This document shows, piece by piece, positions 55,832 to 64,000 of a stretch of DNA of 64,000 nt. Under the pieces are notes generated by a model, which saw nothing but the letters and a program-made list of their open reading frames with translations, made no database searches and was not told the origin of the DNA. The number at the start of each line of letters is the position of its first letter. Position 1 is the stretch's first letter. Both the position numbers and the translations under genes were made by a program. Source of the DNA: an uncultured Bacteroidales bacterium (lineage in GTDB: Bacteria > Bacteroidota > Bacteroidia > Bacteroidales > UBA932); contig CAMCFO010000002.1 in assembly GCA_945874155.1 (NCBI GenBank), positions 62,001-126,000 of the forward strand, given 5' to 3'.

Positions 55832-58429
55832 ATGAAGATACAACTCAAGCCCATAACCAGGAATCTGCTCATAGCGGCAGGCATAGTTCTGTTTTTTCTC
55901 TTCCTGTCCTATTTGTTCGTACCTCAGGTCCTCAGCGGCAAAATCGTGAACCAGGGCGACATATCTTCCTGGAAGGGAATGGCAAACGAAACCGTAACCT
56001 ACAATGCGGACCATCCCGACGACAAGACCAGATGGACCGGATCAATGTTCTCCGGAATGCCCACCACAGGCACCGTGGATGACTATGACGGCGACTGGAC
56101 AAAATGGCTCTACAATCTCCTGCTCACGGGAAAACGTCCCGCCACCTATTTCTTCATAGCGCTTCTCGGAGGTTTCCTGCTCTTCCTATCCTTCGGAGCA
56201 GGCATCATTCCGGCCATAGGAGGTGCCATAGCCATAGCCTTCTGCTCCTACAATATGCAGATTATCCAGGTGGGCCACAACACCAAGATGCAGGCCATAG
56301 CCTATTTCCCCTGGGTACTCGCCGGGGTGGTCTATACCTATCGCGCGGCAATGGGCAAAGGCCGCAAATGGCTTCCTCAGACCATATTCGGGGCTGTGCT
56401 CTTCGCCCTTGCGCTGAGTTTCCAGATCAAGGCCAACCATCCTCAGATTACATATTACCTCGCCTTAGTCATATTTGTGCTGGCTCTCACTCTGATGATA
56501 TGGACCTTTACCCGTAAGGACAAGGCTCTGACCGGACGGTTTTTCGTGGCATCGGCACTGCTGCTGGTCGTGGGCTGCGTGGGCATAGCCACCAATGCCA
56601 ACAAACTCCTGCCTACCTATGAATATTCATCCTATACTATGAGGGGCGGGTCGGAACTTGTGGCTGAGAAGGCGGAGGGAAAGGCCGGCGACGGATTGGA
56701 TATGGAATATGCCACAGCCTGGTCTTACGGCATAAATGAAATGCCCAACTTGCTCATACCAGCGTTCAACGGAGAAGCATCGGCCTGTGATCCGCGCCTG
56801 AAGAACGGAGCCACGGAACAGCTTCTGCGTCAGGCAGGACAAAAGAATGTGAAGGAGACCGTGAAGGCTCTGCCTATGTACTGGGGACCGCAACCTTTCA
56901 CTGCCGGGCCTATGTACCTGGGTGCAATAAGCATTTTCCTGTTTGTGCTCGGACTCTTCCTTTTCAGGGGCCGGGACAAAATATGGATATTGACAGCCAC
57001 GGCACTCGCCATTCTGCTCTCCTGGGGCAGCCATTTTATGTGGTTCACAGAGCTCTGGTTCAAATATGCGCCTATGTACAACAAGTTCAGGACGGTTTCT
57101 ATGGCCCTGACCGTGCTGCAGGTGACGGTTCCATTGCTGGGCTTCCTCACTTTGGACAAAATCATAAAGGAGGAGTATAACCACAAGAAGATCGTCAAGG
57201 CGGTGCTTTGGGCATTGGGGATTACAGGCGGTTTCTGCCTGATTTTCACTCTCTTCCCGGGCCTGGCCGGCAGTTTTACCTCGGATGCGGACAGGGGCAT
57301 TCAGGATATGCTTGTGGAAGCGCTCAGGGAGGACCGCAGGACTATGTTGCGTCACGATGCCCTGCGCAGTCTGCTTCTGGTTGCGGCGGCAGCAGTCTCC
57401 CTTATATGGTGCTACAGGACCAGGGAACCTTTCGTGGCAAAGGGCAGGGTGTACATAGTCGGAGCTTTCTTGTCATTGCTTTGCCTGATTGACCTTTTCG
57501 GAGTGGGCAAACGCTACCTCAATTCAGACCATTTCATTTCACCCAAGAAATGGGAGGCGCAGTTCAACGAAAGGCCTGTGGATAACTACATTCTCGCCGA
57601 TGAGGACCCATCCTTCAGGGTGCTGGATTTGAGCGTGAACACCTTCAACGATGCCCATCAGAGTTTCCGCCACAAGTGCATAGGCGGTTACAGCCCGATC
57701 AAGATGCAGCGTTACCAAGACCTTATAGAGCAATACATATCCCCGGAAATCAATAAGATATACAAAACTGCAGGGGAATGTGCCACCATAGGGGAATTCG
57801 AGGAGAAACTGCCATATCTGCCTGTGGTGTCGATGCTCAACGGGCGCTATGTCATACTTGACGGGAACATTGCGCCGGCAGTGAACGGCTATGCCTTCGG
57901 CAACTGCTGGTTCGTGGATGCTTTCCGCAAGGAAGAGACTGTGAATGCGGAATTTGAAGCCCTCTCAAGCACTGATTTGAGTTCAGTGGCCGTGCTTGGG
58001 CCGGATTTCAGCCATCTTGAATTTGAAGAAGATGCCTCTTTTGCAGAGAGCGACTACATAGGAATGACCTCTTATGAACCTAACGAACTCCACTACGAAT
58101 GCAGACTGTCAGGCACCAGGCCGGTGATTTTCAGCGAAATCTATTATCCGGAGGGATGGAAGGCGTGGATAGGACCGAAGGGCGGGGTCGGAGAGACCGT
58201 GGGGGACAGGTTTGTCAAATCCCAGGAGGCCGTCGAGGCTGAAATTTTCCGTGCCAACTGGACCTTGAGGGGTATGATGGTTCCTGAGGGGGAATATGAA
58301 ATCGTGATGAGGTTTGAACCCCAGTCCTATATGGTGGGAGAAAAGATTTCCCTTGCGAGCTCAATTACCCTTATTCTGCTGGTGCTGCTCTCCGGAGGCT
58401 TATTGTTGATTTGGAAGAAGAAGGACTGA
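55832..58429 (+). CDS. YfhO family multi-spanning membrane protein
   Basis: The 865-residue protein has about 12 or more membrane helices by eye. An N-terminal helix spans about 12-32, and several more lie between 95 and 245 and between 365 and 545. The C-terminal helix is at 838-857, ending in WKKKD. A large extracytoplasmic C-terminal domain (about 575-830) lies between. The early loop YNADHPDDKTRWTGSMFSGMPTT is characteristic of Bacteroidetes YfhO proteins, which resemble GT-C glycosyltransferases. In firmicutes YfhO glycosylates lipoteichoic acid; the role here is unknown. The glycosyltransferase gene just upstream supports a shared glycoconjugate job. Confidence 0.85.
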   Translation: MKIQLKPITRNLLIAAGIVLFFLFLSYLFVPQVLSGKIVNQGDISSWKGMANETVTYNADHPDDKTRWTGSMFSGMPTTGTVDDYDGDWTKWLYNLLLTGKRPATYFFIALLGGFLLFLSFGAGIIPAIGGAIAIAFCSYNMQIIQVGHNTKMQAIAYFPWVLAGVVYTYRAAMGKGRKWLPQTIFGAVLFALALSFQIKANHPQITYYLALVIFVLALTLMIWTFTRKDKALTGRFFVASALLLVVGCVGIATNANKLLPTYEYSSYTMRGGSELVAEKAEGKAGDGLDMEYATAWSYGINEMPNLLIPAFNGEASACDPRLKNGATEQLLRQAGQKNVKETVKALPMYWGPQPFTAGPMYLGAISIFLFVLGLFLFRGRDKIWILTATALAILLSWGSHFMWFTELWFKYAPMYNKFRTVSMALTVLQVTVPLLGFLTLDKIIKEEYNHKKIVKAVLWALGITGGFCLIFTLFPGLAGSFTSDADRGIQDMLVEALREDRRTMLRHDALRSLLLVAAAAVSLIWCYRTREPFVAKGRVYIVGAFLSLLCLIDLFGVGKRYLNSDHFISPKKWEAQFNERPVDNYILADEDPSFRVLDLSVNTFNDAHQSFRHKCIGGYSPIKMQRYQDLIEQYISPEINKIYKTAGECATIGEFEEKLPYLPVVSMLNGRYVILDGNIAPAVNGYAFGNCWFVDAFRKEETVNAEFEALSSTDLSSVAVLGPDFSHLEFEEDASFAESDYIGMTSYEPNELHYECRLSGTRPVIFSEIYYPEGWKAWIGPKGGVGETVGDRFVKSQEAVEAEIFRANWTLRGMMVPEGEYEIVMRFEPQSYMVGEKISLASSITLILLVLLSGGLLLIWKKKD

Positions 58430-58430
58430 A

Positions 58431-58952
58431 ATGGAAATTTGTATAATAGCTGCAGTGGCTGCAGATGGGGCAATAGGACGTGGTAATCAGTTGCTTTGGC
58501 ATCTGCCCGAAGATTTGAAGAATTTCAAGGCCACGACTATGGGCTGTCCAATCATTATGGGAAGAAGAACTTTCGAGTCCCTGGGTATGCCTTTGCCGGG
58601 CAGGAAAAATATTATTGTTTCCACCAAAATAGAGTCCAGGCGATTGATTTTCACAAGGGAAGGCAAATCCAGCCTCGAAGCTATGACCTGTCCTGACCTG
58701 GATTCGGCGCTTGCTCTCGCCTCGGAAAACGCCGACAAATGTTTCATCATAGGAGGGGCAAGGCTCTATGCGGAGGCTCTCGGAATTGCCGACAGGCTCT
58801 ATATCACCCATATCGATGCCACAGCGGAAGATGCGGATGCCTTTTTTCCTCCAATCGACCCGAAACTCTGGAAGGAGATTTCCCGCTCGGAAACCCGCAG
58901 CGATGCCGCCACAGGAATCACTTTCCACTATTCCGAGTATGTGAGGGCCTGA
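58431..58952 (+). CDS. folA: Dihydrofolate reductase
   Basis: The 173-residue product has IIAAVAADGAIGRGNQLLWHLPEDLKNFK with the catalytic acid in the usual place, GCPIIMGRRTFESLG, and the NADPH-binding CFIIGGARLYAEAL. It reduces dihydrofolate made by ThyA. It starts one base after the YfhO stop, so it is co-transcribed with the membrane gene. Confidence 0.97.
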   Translation: MEICIIAAVAADGAIGRGNQLLWHLPEDLKNFKATTMGCPIIMGRRTFESLGMPLPGRKNIIVSTKIESRRLIFTREGKSSLEAMTCPDLDSALALASENADKCFIIGGARLYAEALGIADRLYITHIDATAEDADAFFPPIDPKLWKEISRSETRSDAATGITFHYSEYVRA

Positions 58953-59004
58953 CTTGCCGATTTCATTATTTCTGACTAAATTAGCAAGCTAATTCGCGAA
59001 ACAA

Positions 59005-61662
59005 ATGGCAAAGGACAATTCCGGTCTCACACCGATGATGAAACAGTATTTTACTGTCAAGGCACAGCACCCTGAGGCGTTGCTGCTGTTCCGGTGTGGG
59101 GATTTTTATGAGACTTACGGGGATGATGCGGTGCTTGCCAGCAAGATACTGGGCCTTGTGCTCACCCGCCGTTCCAACTCCGCTCCGGATTCAGTACCTA
59201 TGGCCGGTTTTCCCTTCCATTCCCTCGACAGTTATCTTCCGAGGCTGGTGCGTGCGGGTTACAAAGTGGCTGTCTGTGACCAGTTGGAGGATCCAAAACT
59301 TACCAAGAACATTGTTAAGAGGGGAGTTACAGAGGTGGTTACCCCGGGAGTGGCCTTCAACGAGCAGCTGCTGGACCAGAAAGAGAACAACTTCATTGCC
59401 GGACTGAGTTTTGATGCGGACAAATGCGGGGCGGCCTTTCTGGATGTCTCCACGGGCACTTTCCAGGTGGCGGAGGGCAAGTTGGACTATGTGTTGAACC
59501 TTCTGGACTCATTCAAGCCCAAGGAATTGCTGGTTCCCCGAGGATATGAAAAAGGCATAAGGGAAAAGACCGGAGACCGCTATTACATTTCAACTTTGGA
59601 GGAGTGGGCCTTCGTCTATGACAATTCGGTCGAGAAACTGAAGAAACAGCTCAAGGTGGATTCGCTAAAGGGTTTCGCCATAGACAATTTTGCGCTTGGA
59701 GTGACCTCCGCCGGGGCTTTGCTCATATATCTGGAACAGACCCAGCACGCGGGTTTGGGCAATATCTGCTCCATTTCCCGCATTGACGGCGACCGCTATG
59801 TCTGGATGGACCAGTTCACTTTCCGCAATCTTGAAATCTTTTCCGCAAGCTCGGGCAAGGACGGGGTGAGCCTTGTGGATGTGATGGACCGCACCGTCAG
59901 CCCTATGGGTTCCCGCCTCCTGCGCAACTGGATGGCCCTTCCGATTATGGATTTGGAAGAACTCAGGGAGCGTCAGGATGTGGTGGAATGGTTCGTCAGC
60001 CATACGGACAGGCTGGATGCTTTGAGGGAACTTGTGGGGGATATAGGCGACCTCGAAAGGGGAGTTTCAAGGGCTTCTGCGGGCAAACTCCTGCCTCGCG
60101 GGGTGCTGATGGTCAAGCGGGGACTGTCGCAGTTGGGGCCGGTAAAACAGCTGTGCGAAAGCAGTGACAGCGATGCTTTGCGTAAGTTATCCGGGGCCAT
60201 TTGCGAGTGCCGCGAACTTCTGGATGACATAGAAAAGACCATAGACCCGGATACTGCCTCTATGCTGGGCAAGGGAGATGTGATAGCTCCGGGAGTTTCG
60301 GAAGAACTGGATGAACTCCGCCGTATCGCCCGTCACAGCAAGGACTATCTGCTGGAAATCCAGCGCAGGGAAACCGAGCGCACCGGCATATCCTCCCTCA
60401 AGGTCAATTACAATTCCGTTTTCGGCTATTATCTTGAGGTCCGCAATGTCCATAAGGACAAGGTGCCGGAGGACTGGGTGCGCAAACAGACTCTCGTGAA
60501 TGCGGAAAGATATGTCACCAAGGAACTCAAGGAATATGAGGAGAAGATACTTGGGGCAGAGGAAAGGATATATGTACTTGAGACACAGATATTCAATAAT
60601 CTCGTAGCAAAAATCCGCGAGAAGGTTGCGGTGATTCAGAACAACTGCCGTGCGATTGCGAAGATTGATGTGCTGGCCGGATTTGCCCGCATTGCCATAG
60701 ACAGGAACTATTGCCGTCCACAGATCAACGACGGCAAGTCTTTGGACATAGTCTCAGGCAGGCATCCCGTCATCGAGACCATGATGGGGCCGGGCGAGGA
60801 ATATGTGCCCAATACTGTCCATCTGGACACAGATTCACAGCAGATTATCATCCTTACCGGTCCGAATATGGCAGGAAAATCGGCTCTTCTTCGTCAGACT
60901 GCCCTCATAGTGCTGCTGGCTCAGACAGGTTCATTCGTGCCTGCGGAAAAGGTGGTTATGGGCCGTTTCGACAAGATTTTCACCAGGGTGGGTGCATCGG
61001 ACAACATATCCCGAGGGGAGTCCACCTTTATGGTCGAGATGCTGGAGACGGCTATGATTCTGCATAATATTTCGGCAAGGTCCCTGGTGCTGCTGGATGA
61101 AATCGGCCGTGGAACCTCCACTTACGACGGAATGTCCATAGCCAGGGCAATAGTGGAGTACATCCACGAAAACGGTCAGGGTGCAAAGACCCTTTTCGCC
61201 ACCCACTATCACGAACTCAACGATATGGAGCAGACCTTCGCCCGTGTGAAGAATTTCCACATTGCAGTGAAGGAAGTGGGCAAGCAGGTGATTTTCCTCC
61301 GCAAGATGGTGGAGGGAGGCGTGGCCCACAGCTTCGGACTGCACGTTGCGCGTATGGCGGGAATGCCTTCTCAAGTGATAGTTTCGGCGGAAAAGACACT
61401 TGCAGCGCTTGAAAGCGGGGAAGGAAAATCCGGAGCCGCGAAGTTTAGTGCAGCCAAGCAGATAAAGCCCCACAATGTGAAGGAAGGAAGAGTGGAGGGA
61501 GACGGTTCTCTGCAATTGAGCTTCTTCCAGCTGGAGGACCCTCTGCTGTCTTCGCTCAAGGATGACCTGGAGGCAGTGGACCTGAACTCCATAACTCCTC
61601 TCCAGGCCTTTGACCTGCTCCGTAAGATGAAAGAAAAAATGGGATTAAATAAGTTAGATTGA
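59005..61662 (+). CDS. mutS: DNA mismatch repair protein MutS
   Basis: The 885-residue protein has the mismatch-binding motif near 32 ([12 protein letters not shown], the FxE wedge). The connector, lever and clamp regions follow, then the ATPase domain with Walker [12 protein letters not shown] near 619. It also has [19 protein letters not shown], the Walker B region [16 protein letters not shown], and ATHYHEL. The C-terminus includes a dimerisation helix. mrp starts one base after its stop. Confidence 0.98.
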   Translation: MAKDNSGLTPMMKQYFTVKAQHPEALLLFRCGDFYETYGDDAVLASKILGLVLTRRSNSAPDSVPMAGFPFHSLDSYLPRLVRAGYKVAVCDQLEDPKLTKNIVKRGVTEVVTPGVAFNEQLLDQKENNFIAGLSFDADKCGAAFLDVSTGTFQVAEGKLDYVLNLLDSFKPKELLVPRGYEKGIREKTGDRYYISTLEEWAFVYDNSVEKLKKQLKVDSLKGFAIDNFALGVTSAGALLIYLEQTQHAGLGNICSISRIDGDRYVWMDQFTFRNLEIFSASSGKDGVSLVDVMDRTVSPMGSRLLRNWMALPIMDLEELRERQDVVEWFVSHTDRLDALRELVGDIGDLERGVSRASAGKLLPRGVLMVKRGLSQLGPVKQLCESSDSDALRKLSGAICECRELLDDIEKTIDPDTASMLGKGDVIAPGVSEELDELRRIARHSKDYLLEIQRRETERTGISSLKVNYNSVFGYYLEVRNVHKDKVPEDWVRKQTLVNAERYVTKELKEYEEKILGAEERIYVLETQIFNNLVAKIREKVAVIQNNCRAIAKIDVLAGFARIAIDRNYCRPQINDGKSLDIVSGRHPVIETMMGPGEEYVPNTVHLDTDSQQIIILTGPNMAGKSALLRQTALIVLLAQTGSFVPAEKVVMGRFDKIFTRVGASDNISRGESTFMVEMLETAMILHNISARSLVLLDEIGRGTSTYDGMSIARAIVEYIHENGQGAKTLFATHYHELNDMEQTFARVKNFHIAVKEVGKQVIFLRKMVEGGVAHSFGLHVARMAGMPSQVIVSAEKTLAALESGEGKSGAAKFSAAKQIKPHNVKEGRVEGDGSLQLSFFQLEDPLLSSLKDDLEAVDLNSITPLQAFDLLRKMKEKMGLNKLD

Positions 61663-61663
61663 T

Positions 61664-62767
61664 ATGACAACTATTTCAGATATAAGGACTTACCTTAAGG
61701 AGGTTACCCATCCGGCCAAGGCCGACAAAAGCATAGTTGAGCTGGGAATGGTGGACAAAGTGAGCGTTTCGACAAATGCGGAAGGAGCGCCGAAAGTCTC
61801 GGTGACACTCGCATTCAGCCGTCACCGCGACCCCCTTGCGGAATACCTCATAGGCAGCACAAGAGCAGCCCTCATACGCAATCTTCCGAAGGGGGCGGAT
61901 GTGGAAGTGCTGACGGTGGTCAAGGATGAGCCGAAACCTAAGAAAAAGCCGGGTCTGGACCTGGGGCTTGAGGAAGTGGCAAACGTGAAACACATAATAG
62001 GAGTTGCTTCAGGCAAGGGCGGAGTGGGCAAATCCACTGTGGCTGTGAACCTTGCCGTGGCTCTTGCCCGCCTGGGATACAAGGTGGGGCTTGCAGATGC
62101 CGATGTCTATGGCCCTTCCGTACCTAAGATGACTGCCACCGAGGATGCAGTGCCTGAGTCCTTCCAGATTCCTGCCGCAGAACCGGGGGAAGAGCCCCGC
62201 GATGTGATTATGCCTATAGAGAAATACGGAGTGAAGTGGATGTCCATAGGCTATTTCGCCCGCCCGGACCAGGCTCTGATATGGCGTGGTCCTATGGCCT
62301 GCAATGCACTCAAACAGATGATTCTGCAAGTGCGGTGGGGAGAACTGGACTTCCTGCTCATAGATATGCCTCCGGGAACAGGTGACATACACATCAGTCT
62401 GGTCCACGACATTCCAATGTCCGGTGCAGTCATAGTGAGCACCCCTCAGGATGTGGCCCTTGCCGACGTGGAGAAGGGCGTGAATATGTTCCGCAATGAA
62501 AATGTGAACAAGCCTATTTTCGGCCTTGTGGAGAATATGTCCTGGTTCACCCCGGAGGAACTCCCTGATAACCGTTACTACATTTTCGGAAAGGATGGCG
62601 GCCGCAAGATGGCTGAAAAATACGGACTTGACCTTTTAGGGCAGATTCCTATAGTCCAGAGCATAAGAGAAGACGGGGACGCAGGAACACCGGCCGCACT
62701 CGGAACCGGACCCCAGGCCCTCGCCTTCATAGCCCTTGCTGAAAAACTCGCCGGCAAACTTAATTAG
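61664..62767 (+). CDS. mrp: Mrp/ApbC family Fe-S cluster carrier ATPase
   Basis: The 367-residue product has an N-terminal MIP18/DUF59 domain (about 1-90) and a P-loop ATPase domain with the deviant Walker [10 protein letters not shown] at 117-125. [12 protein letters not shown] and [12 protein letters not shown] follow. The C-terminal CxxC of enterobacterial Mrp is absent ([20 protein letters not shown]), as I recall for other Bacteroidetes homologues. It probably carries Fe-S clusters. Its stop overlaps the stop of the convergent S46 gene. Confidence 0.93.
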   Translation: MTTISDIRTYLKEVTHPAKADKSIVELGMVDKVSVSTNAEGAPKVSVTLAFSRHRDPLAEYLIGSTRAALIRNLPKGADVEVLTVVKDEPKPKKKPGLDLGLEEVANVKHIIGVASGKGGVGKSTVAVNLAVALARLGYKVGLADADVYGPSVPKMTATEDAVPESFQIPAAEPGEEPRDVIMPIEKYGVKWMSIGYFARPDQALIWRGPMACNALKQMILQVRWGELDFLLIDMPPGTGDIHISLVHDIPMSGAVIVSTPQDVALADVEKGVNMFRNENVNKPIFGLVENMSWFTPEELPDNRYYIFGKDGGRKMAEKYGLDLLGQIPIVQSIREDGDAGTPAALGTGPQALAFIALAEKLAGKLN

Positions 62768-64000
62768 CGGACGATGTCCATCTCCTCAATCAGGTGGGAT
62801 GCTCCGCCGAACTTGTCTATAATCAGGAGCACATAGCGTATGTCCACATTGATGCACCTCTGGAGATTCGGCTCGAACATTATGTCGGAACTCATTGATT
62901 CCCAGTTGCCGTCGAAGGCCAGGCCTATGAGTTCGCCCTTGGCATTCATTATAGGGGATCCTGAGTTTCCGCCGGTGATGTCGTTGTTGCTGAGGAAGCA
63001 GGTGTGCACCTTGCCGTCCTTGTCCGCGTACTGGCCGAAATCTTTTGCAGCGTGGATTTGCTTGAGTTTTTCAGGCACTGCAAATTCCCAGCTTGTCTGG
63101 TCGTCCTTCTCCATCACTCCGTCCAGTGTGGTGAACCAGTCGTATTCCACTGCATCGGCAGGGGAGTAGCCCATAACCTTGCCGTAGGTAAGCCTCATAG
63201 TGAAGTTGGCATCCGGGTAGGAGGGCTGTCCTTTCTTCCACTCGAGATTGCCCGCAGTCCAGGCTTTGCGGCCCTTGGCCAGTTGCTGTCCGTATTCTGC
63301 TGCTGCGGCCCCGAAACTGAGGTATTTGCTTAGTATGGATGAGTAAAGTTTGGTGGCAGGGTCGGAGTAAACTGCACTGACACCCTGGTTCTCAATGGCT
63401 TCATAAGCCTTTTCCGCACTTGTGAAGATGCTTTCGGCAAAGAGCCTGTCCACATAGGCAGAAATGCTGTCCTTGCTGTAGTCCGGTATGATCCAGTAGG
63501 CTGAGTCGGTCTTTTCGTGGTAGAGGCGGAGCATTGCTTCCGTGATTTTCCTGTCGGTGGAAAGGGAGTAATCCTTGTACGGGTCGCGTTCCCTGATGAA
63601 ATCTATGGTTGCCTTCACCACAGCTGCGCTGTCCAGGCCTTGCTTGACGGCTTTGCGTGCACCTGAGGATGCCATACCTCCCATACGGGCGAGTTCACTC
63701 ATATATACGGTTTCGATAATCCAGGTGGAGATTTCGGAAAGCTTTTGCGTGCCTTCAACTGCAGTGCGGATGTCGCTGAGCGCGTTTGCATATTTCTCTG
63801 TCCTTTCGGGATCGGCTGCCGCCCATTCCATAAATGCCGCTTCTTCCTCTTCGGCCCTCTCAATCACTCCCAGTTTGCGGAAGGCTATTTTCATTCCCTT
63901 CCACTTCTTCCAGCCGTTGGATGAACCGGAGTATTTGCTGGCATACTGGATTTTCACTTTAGGGTCTGCCTGCATATCTTCCATCATAAGGTTCTGACGG
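62764..64000 (-). CDS. dpp7: S46 family dipeptidyl-peptidase, DPP7-type, 5' end beyond window
   Basis: The frame is open to the right edge, so about the C-terminal 412 residues are present. [18 protein letters not shown] near the edge and the catalytic-serine motif [11 protein letters not shown] are diagnostic of S46. The residue 18 positions after the catalytic serine is glycine (FDGNW); DPP11 enzymes have arginine there, so a DPP7-like preference for hydrophobic or neutral residues is predicted. These are periplasmic enzymes of peptide-fermenting Bacteroidetes that release dipeptides. The catalytic histidine and aspartate and the signal peptide lie outside the window. Confidence 0.92.
   Translation of the reverse strand, partial: RQNLMMEDMQADPKVKIQYASKYSGSSNGWKKWKGMKIAFRKLGVIERAEEEEAAFMEWAAADPERTEKYANALSDIRTAVEGTQKLSEISTWIIETVYMSELARMGGMASSGARKAVKQGLDSAAVVKATIDFIRERDPYKDYSLSTDRKITEAMLRLYHEKTDSAYWIIPDYSKDSISAYVDRLFAESIFTSAEKAYEAIENQGVSAVYSDPATKLYSSILSKYLSFGAAAAEYGQQLAKGRKAWTAGNLEWKKGQPSYPDANFTMRLTYGKVMGYSPADAVEYDWFTTLDGVMEKDDQTSWEFAVPEKLKQIHAAKDFGQYADKDGKVHTCFLSNNDITGGNSGSPIMNAKGELIGLAFDGNWESMSSDIMFEPNLQRCINVDIRYVLLIIDKFGGASHLIEEMDIVR

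Overview
The window is a chromosomal stretch of a Bacteroidota bacterium, most likely order Bacteroidales. SecD and SecF are fused in one gene. Promoters match the Bacteroidetes pattern TTTG-N19-TAnnTTTG, and Shine-Dalgarno sequences are nearly absent. A DPP7-type S46 peptidase, a C10 (streptopain-like) protease, a TonB energy transducer and Bacteroidetes-type LptC and PpiD proteins are present. The genus cannot be fixed from this sequence alone.

Left end (1-7050): an accessory island. It holds a type I restriction-modification locus (3' end of hsdM, then hsdS and hsdR) and an AAA ATPase of the DUF4143 type. About 800 bases follow without a convincing protein gene but full of palindromes, a promoter-terminator pair that could make a short RNA, and a 25-bp inverted repeat abutting the 3' end of a tRNA-Ser(GCT). 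hsdS carries three possible routes to variation: a TAEL-coding 12-nt tandem repeat, a C8 tract between its two specificity halves, and a 16-nt in-frame direct repeat flanking the second half.

Core block A (7078-19251): a periplasmic PD40 protein, secDF, dnaE, a ThiL-family protein that has lost most of the catalytic motifs, panE and glyS.

AT-rich accessory block (19370-22421): a C10 cysteine protease lipoprotein, a small lipoprotein downstream of it, and a decayed AlbA_2 (Schlafen-type) gene containing five copies of a 14/15-nt repeat.

Core block B (22645-34436): folK, a MIP18/SufT-like gene, sufE and sufS in one operon, then ruvA, mnmG, ybeY, tonB, hflX, sdhB and sdhA (with no sdhC beside them) and ruvB. 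The ruvB-mfd divergent gap is AT-rich and holds several DnaA-box-like 9-mers. To its right nearly all genes read rightwards.

Core block C (34715-64000): mfd, coaX and an envelope-biogenesis run (outer-membrane barrel, TPR protein, lptC, and a PpiD/SurA-like chaperone lacking a visible parvulin domain). After these come ychF, a secreted EEP-family phosphatase/nuclease, galK, a CpXC zinc protein and a very large HExxH / beta-propeller / outer-membrane-barrel protein. A thioredoxin-fold lipoprotein and galM follow. The next genes are thyA and folA, separated by a glycosyltransferase and a YfhO membrane protein, then mutS and mrp. The last gene is a 5'-truncated S46 dipeptidyl-peptidase. No complete transposon, prophage or CRISPR array is visible.
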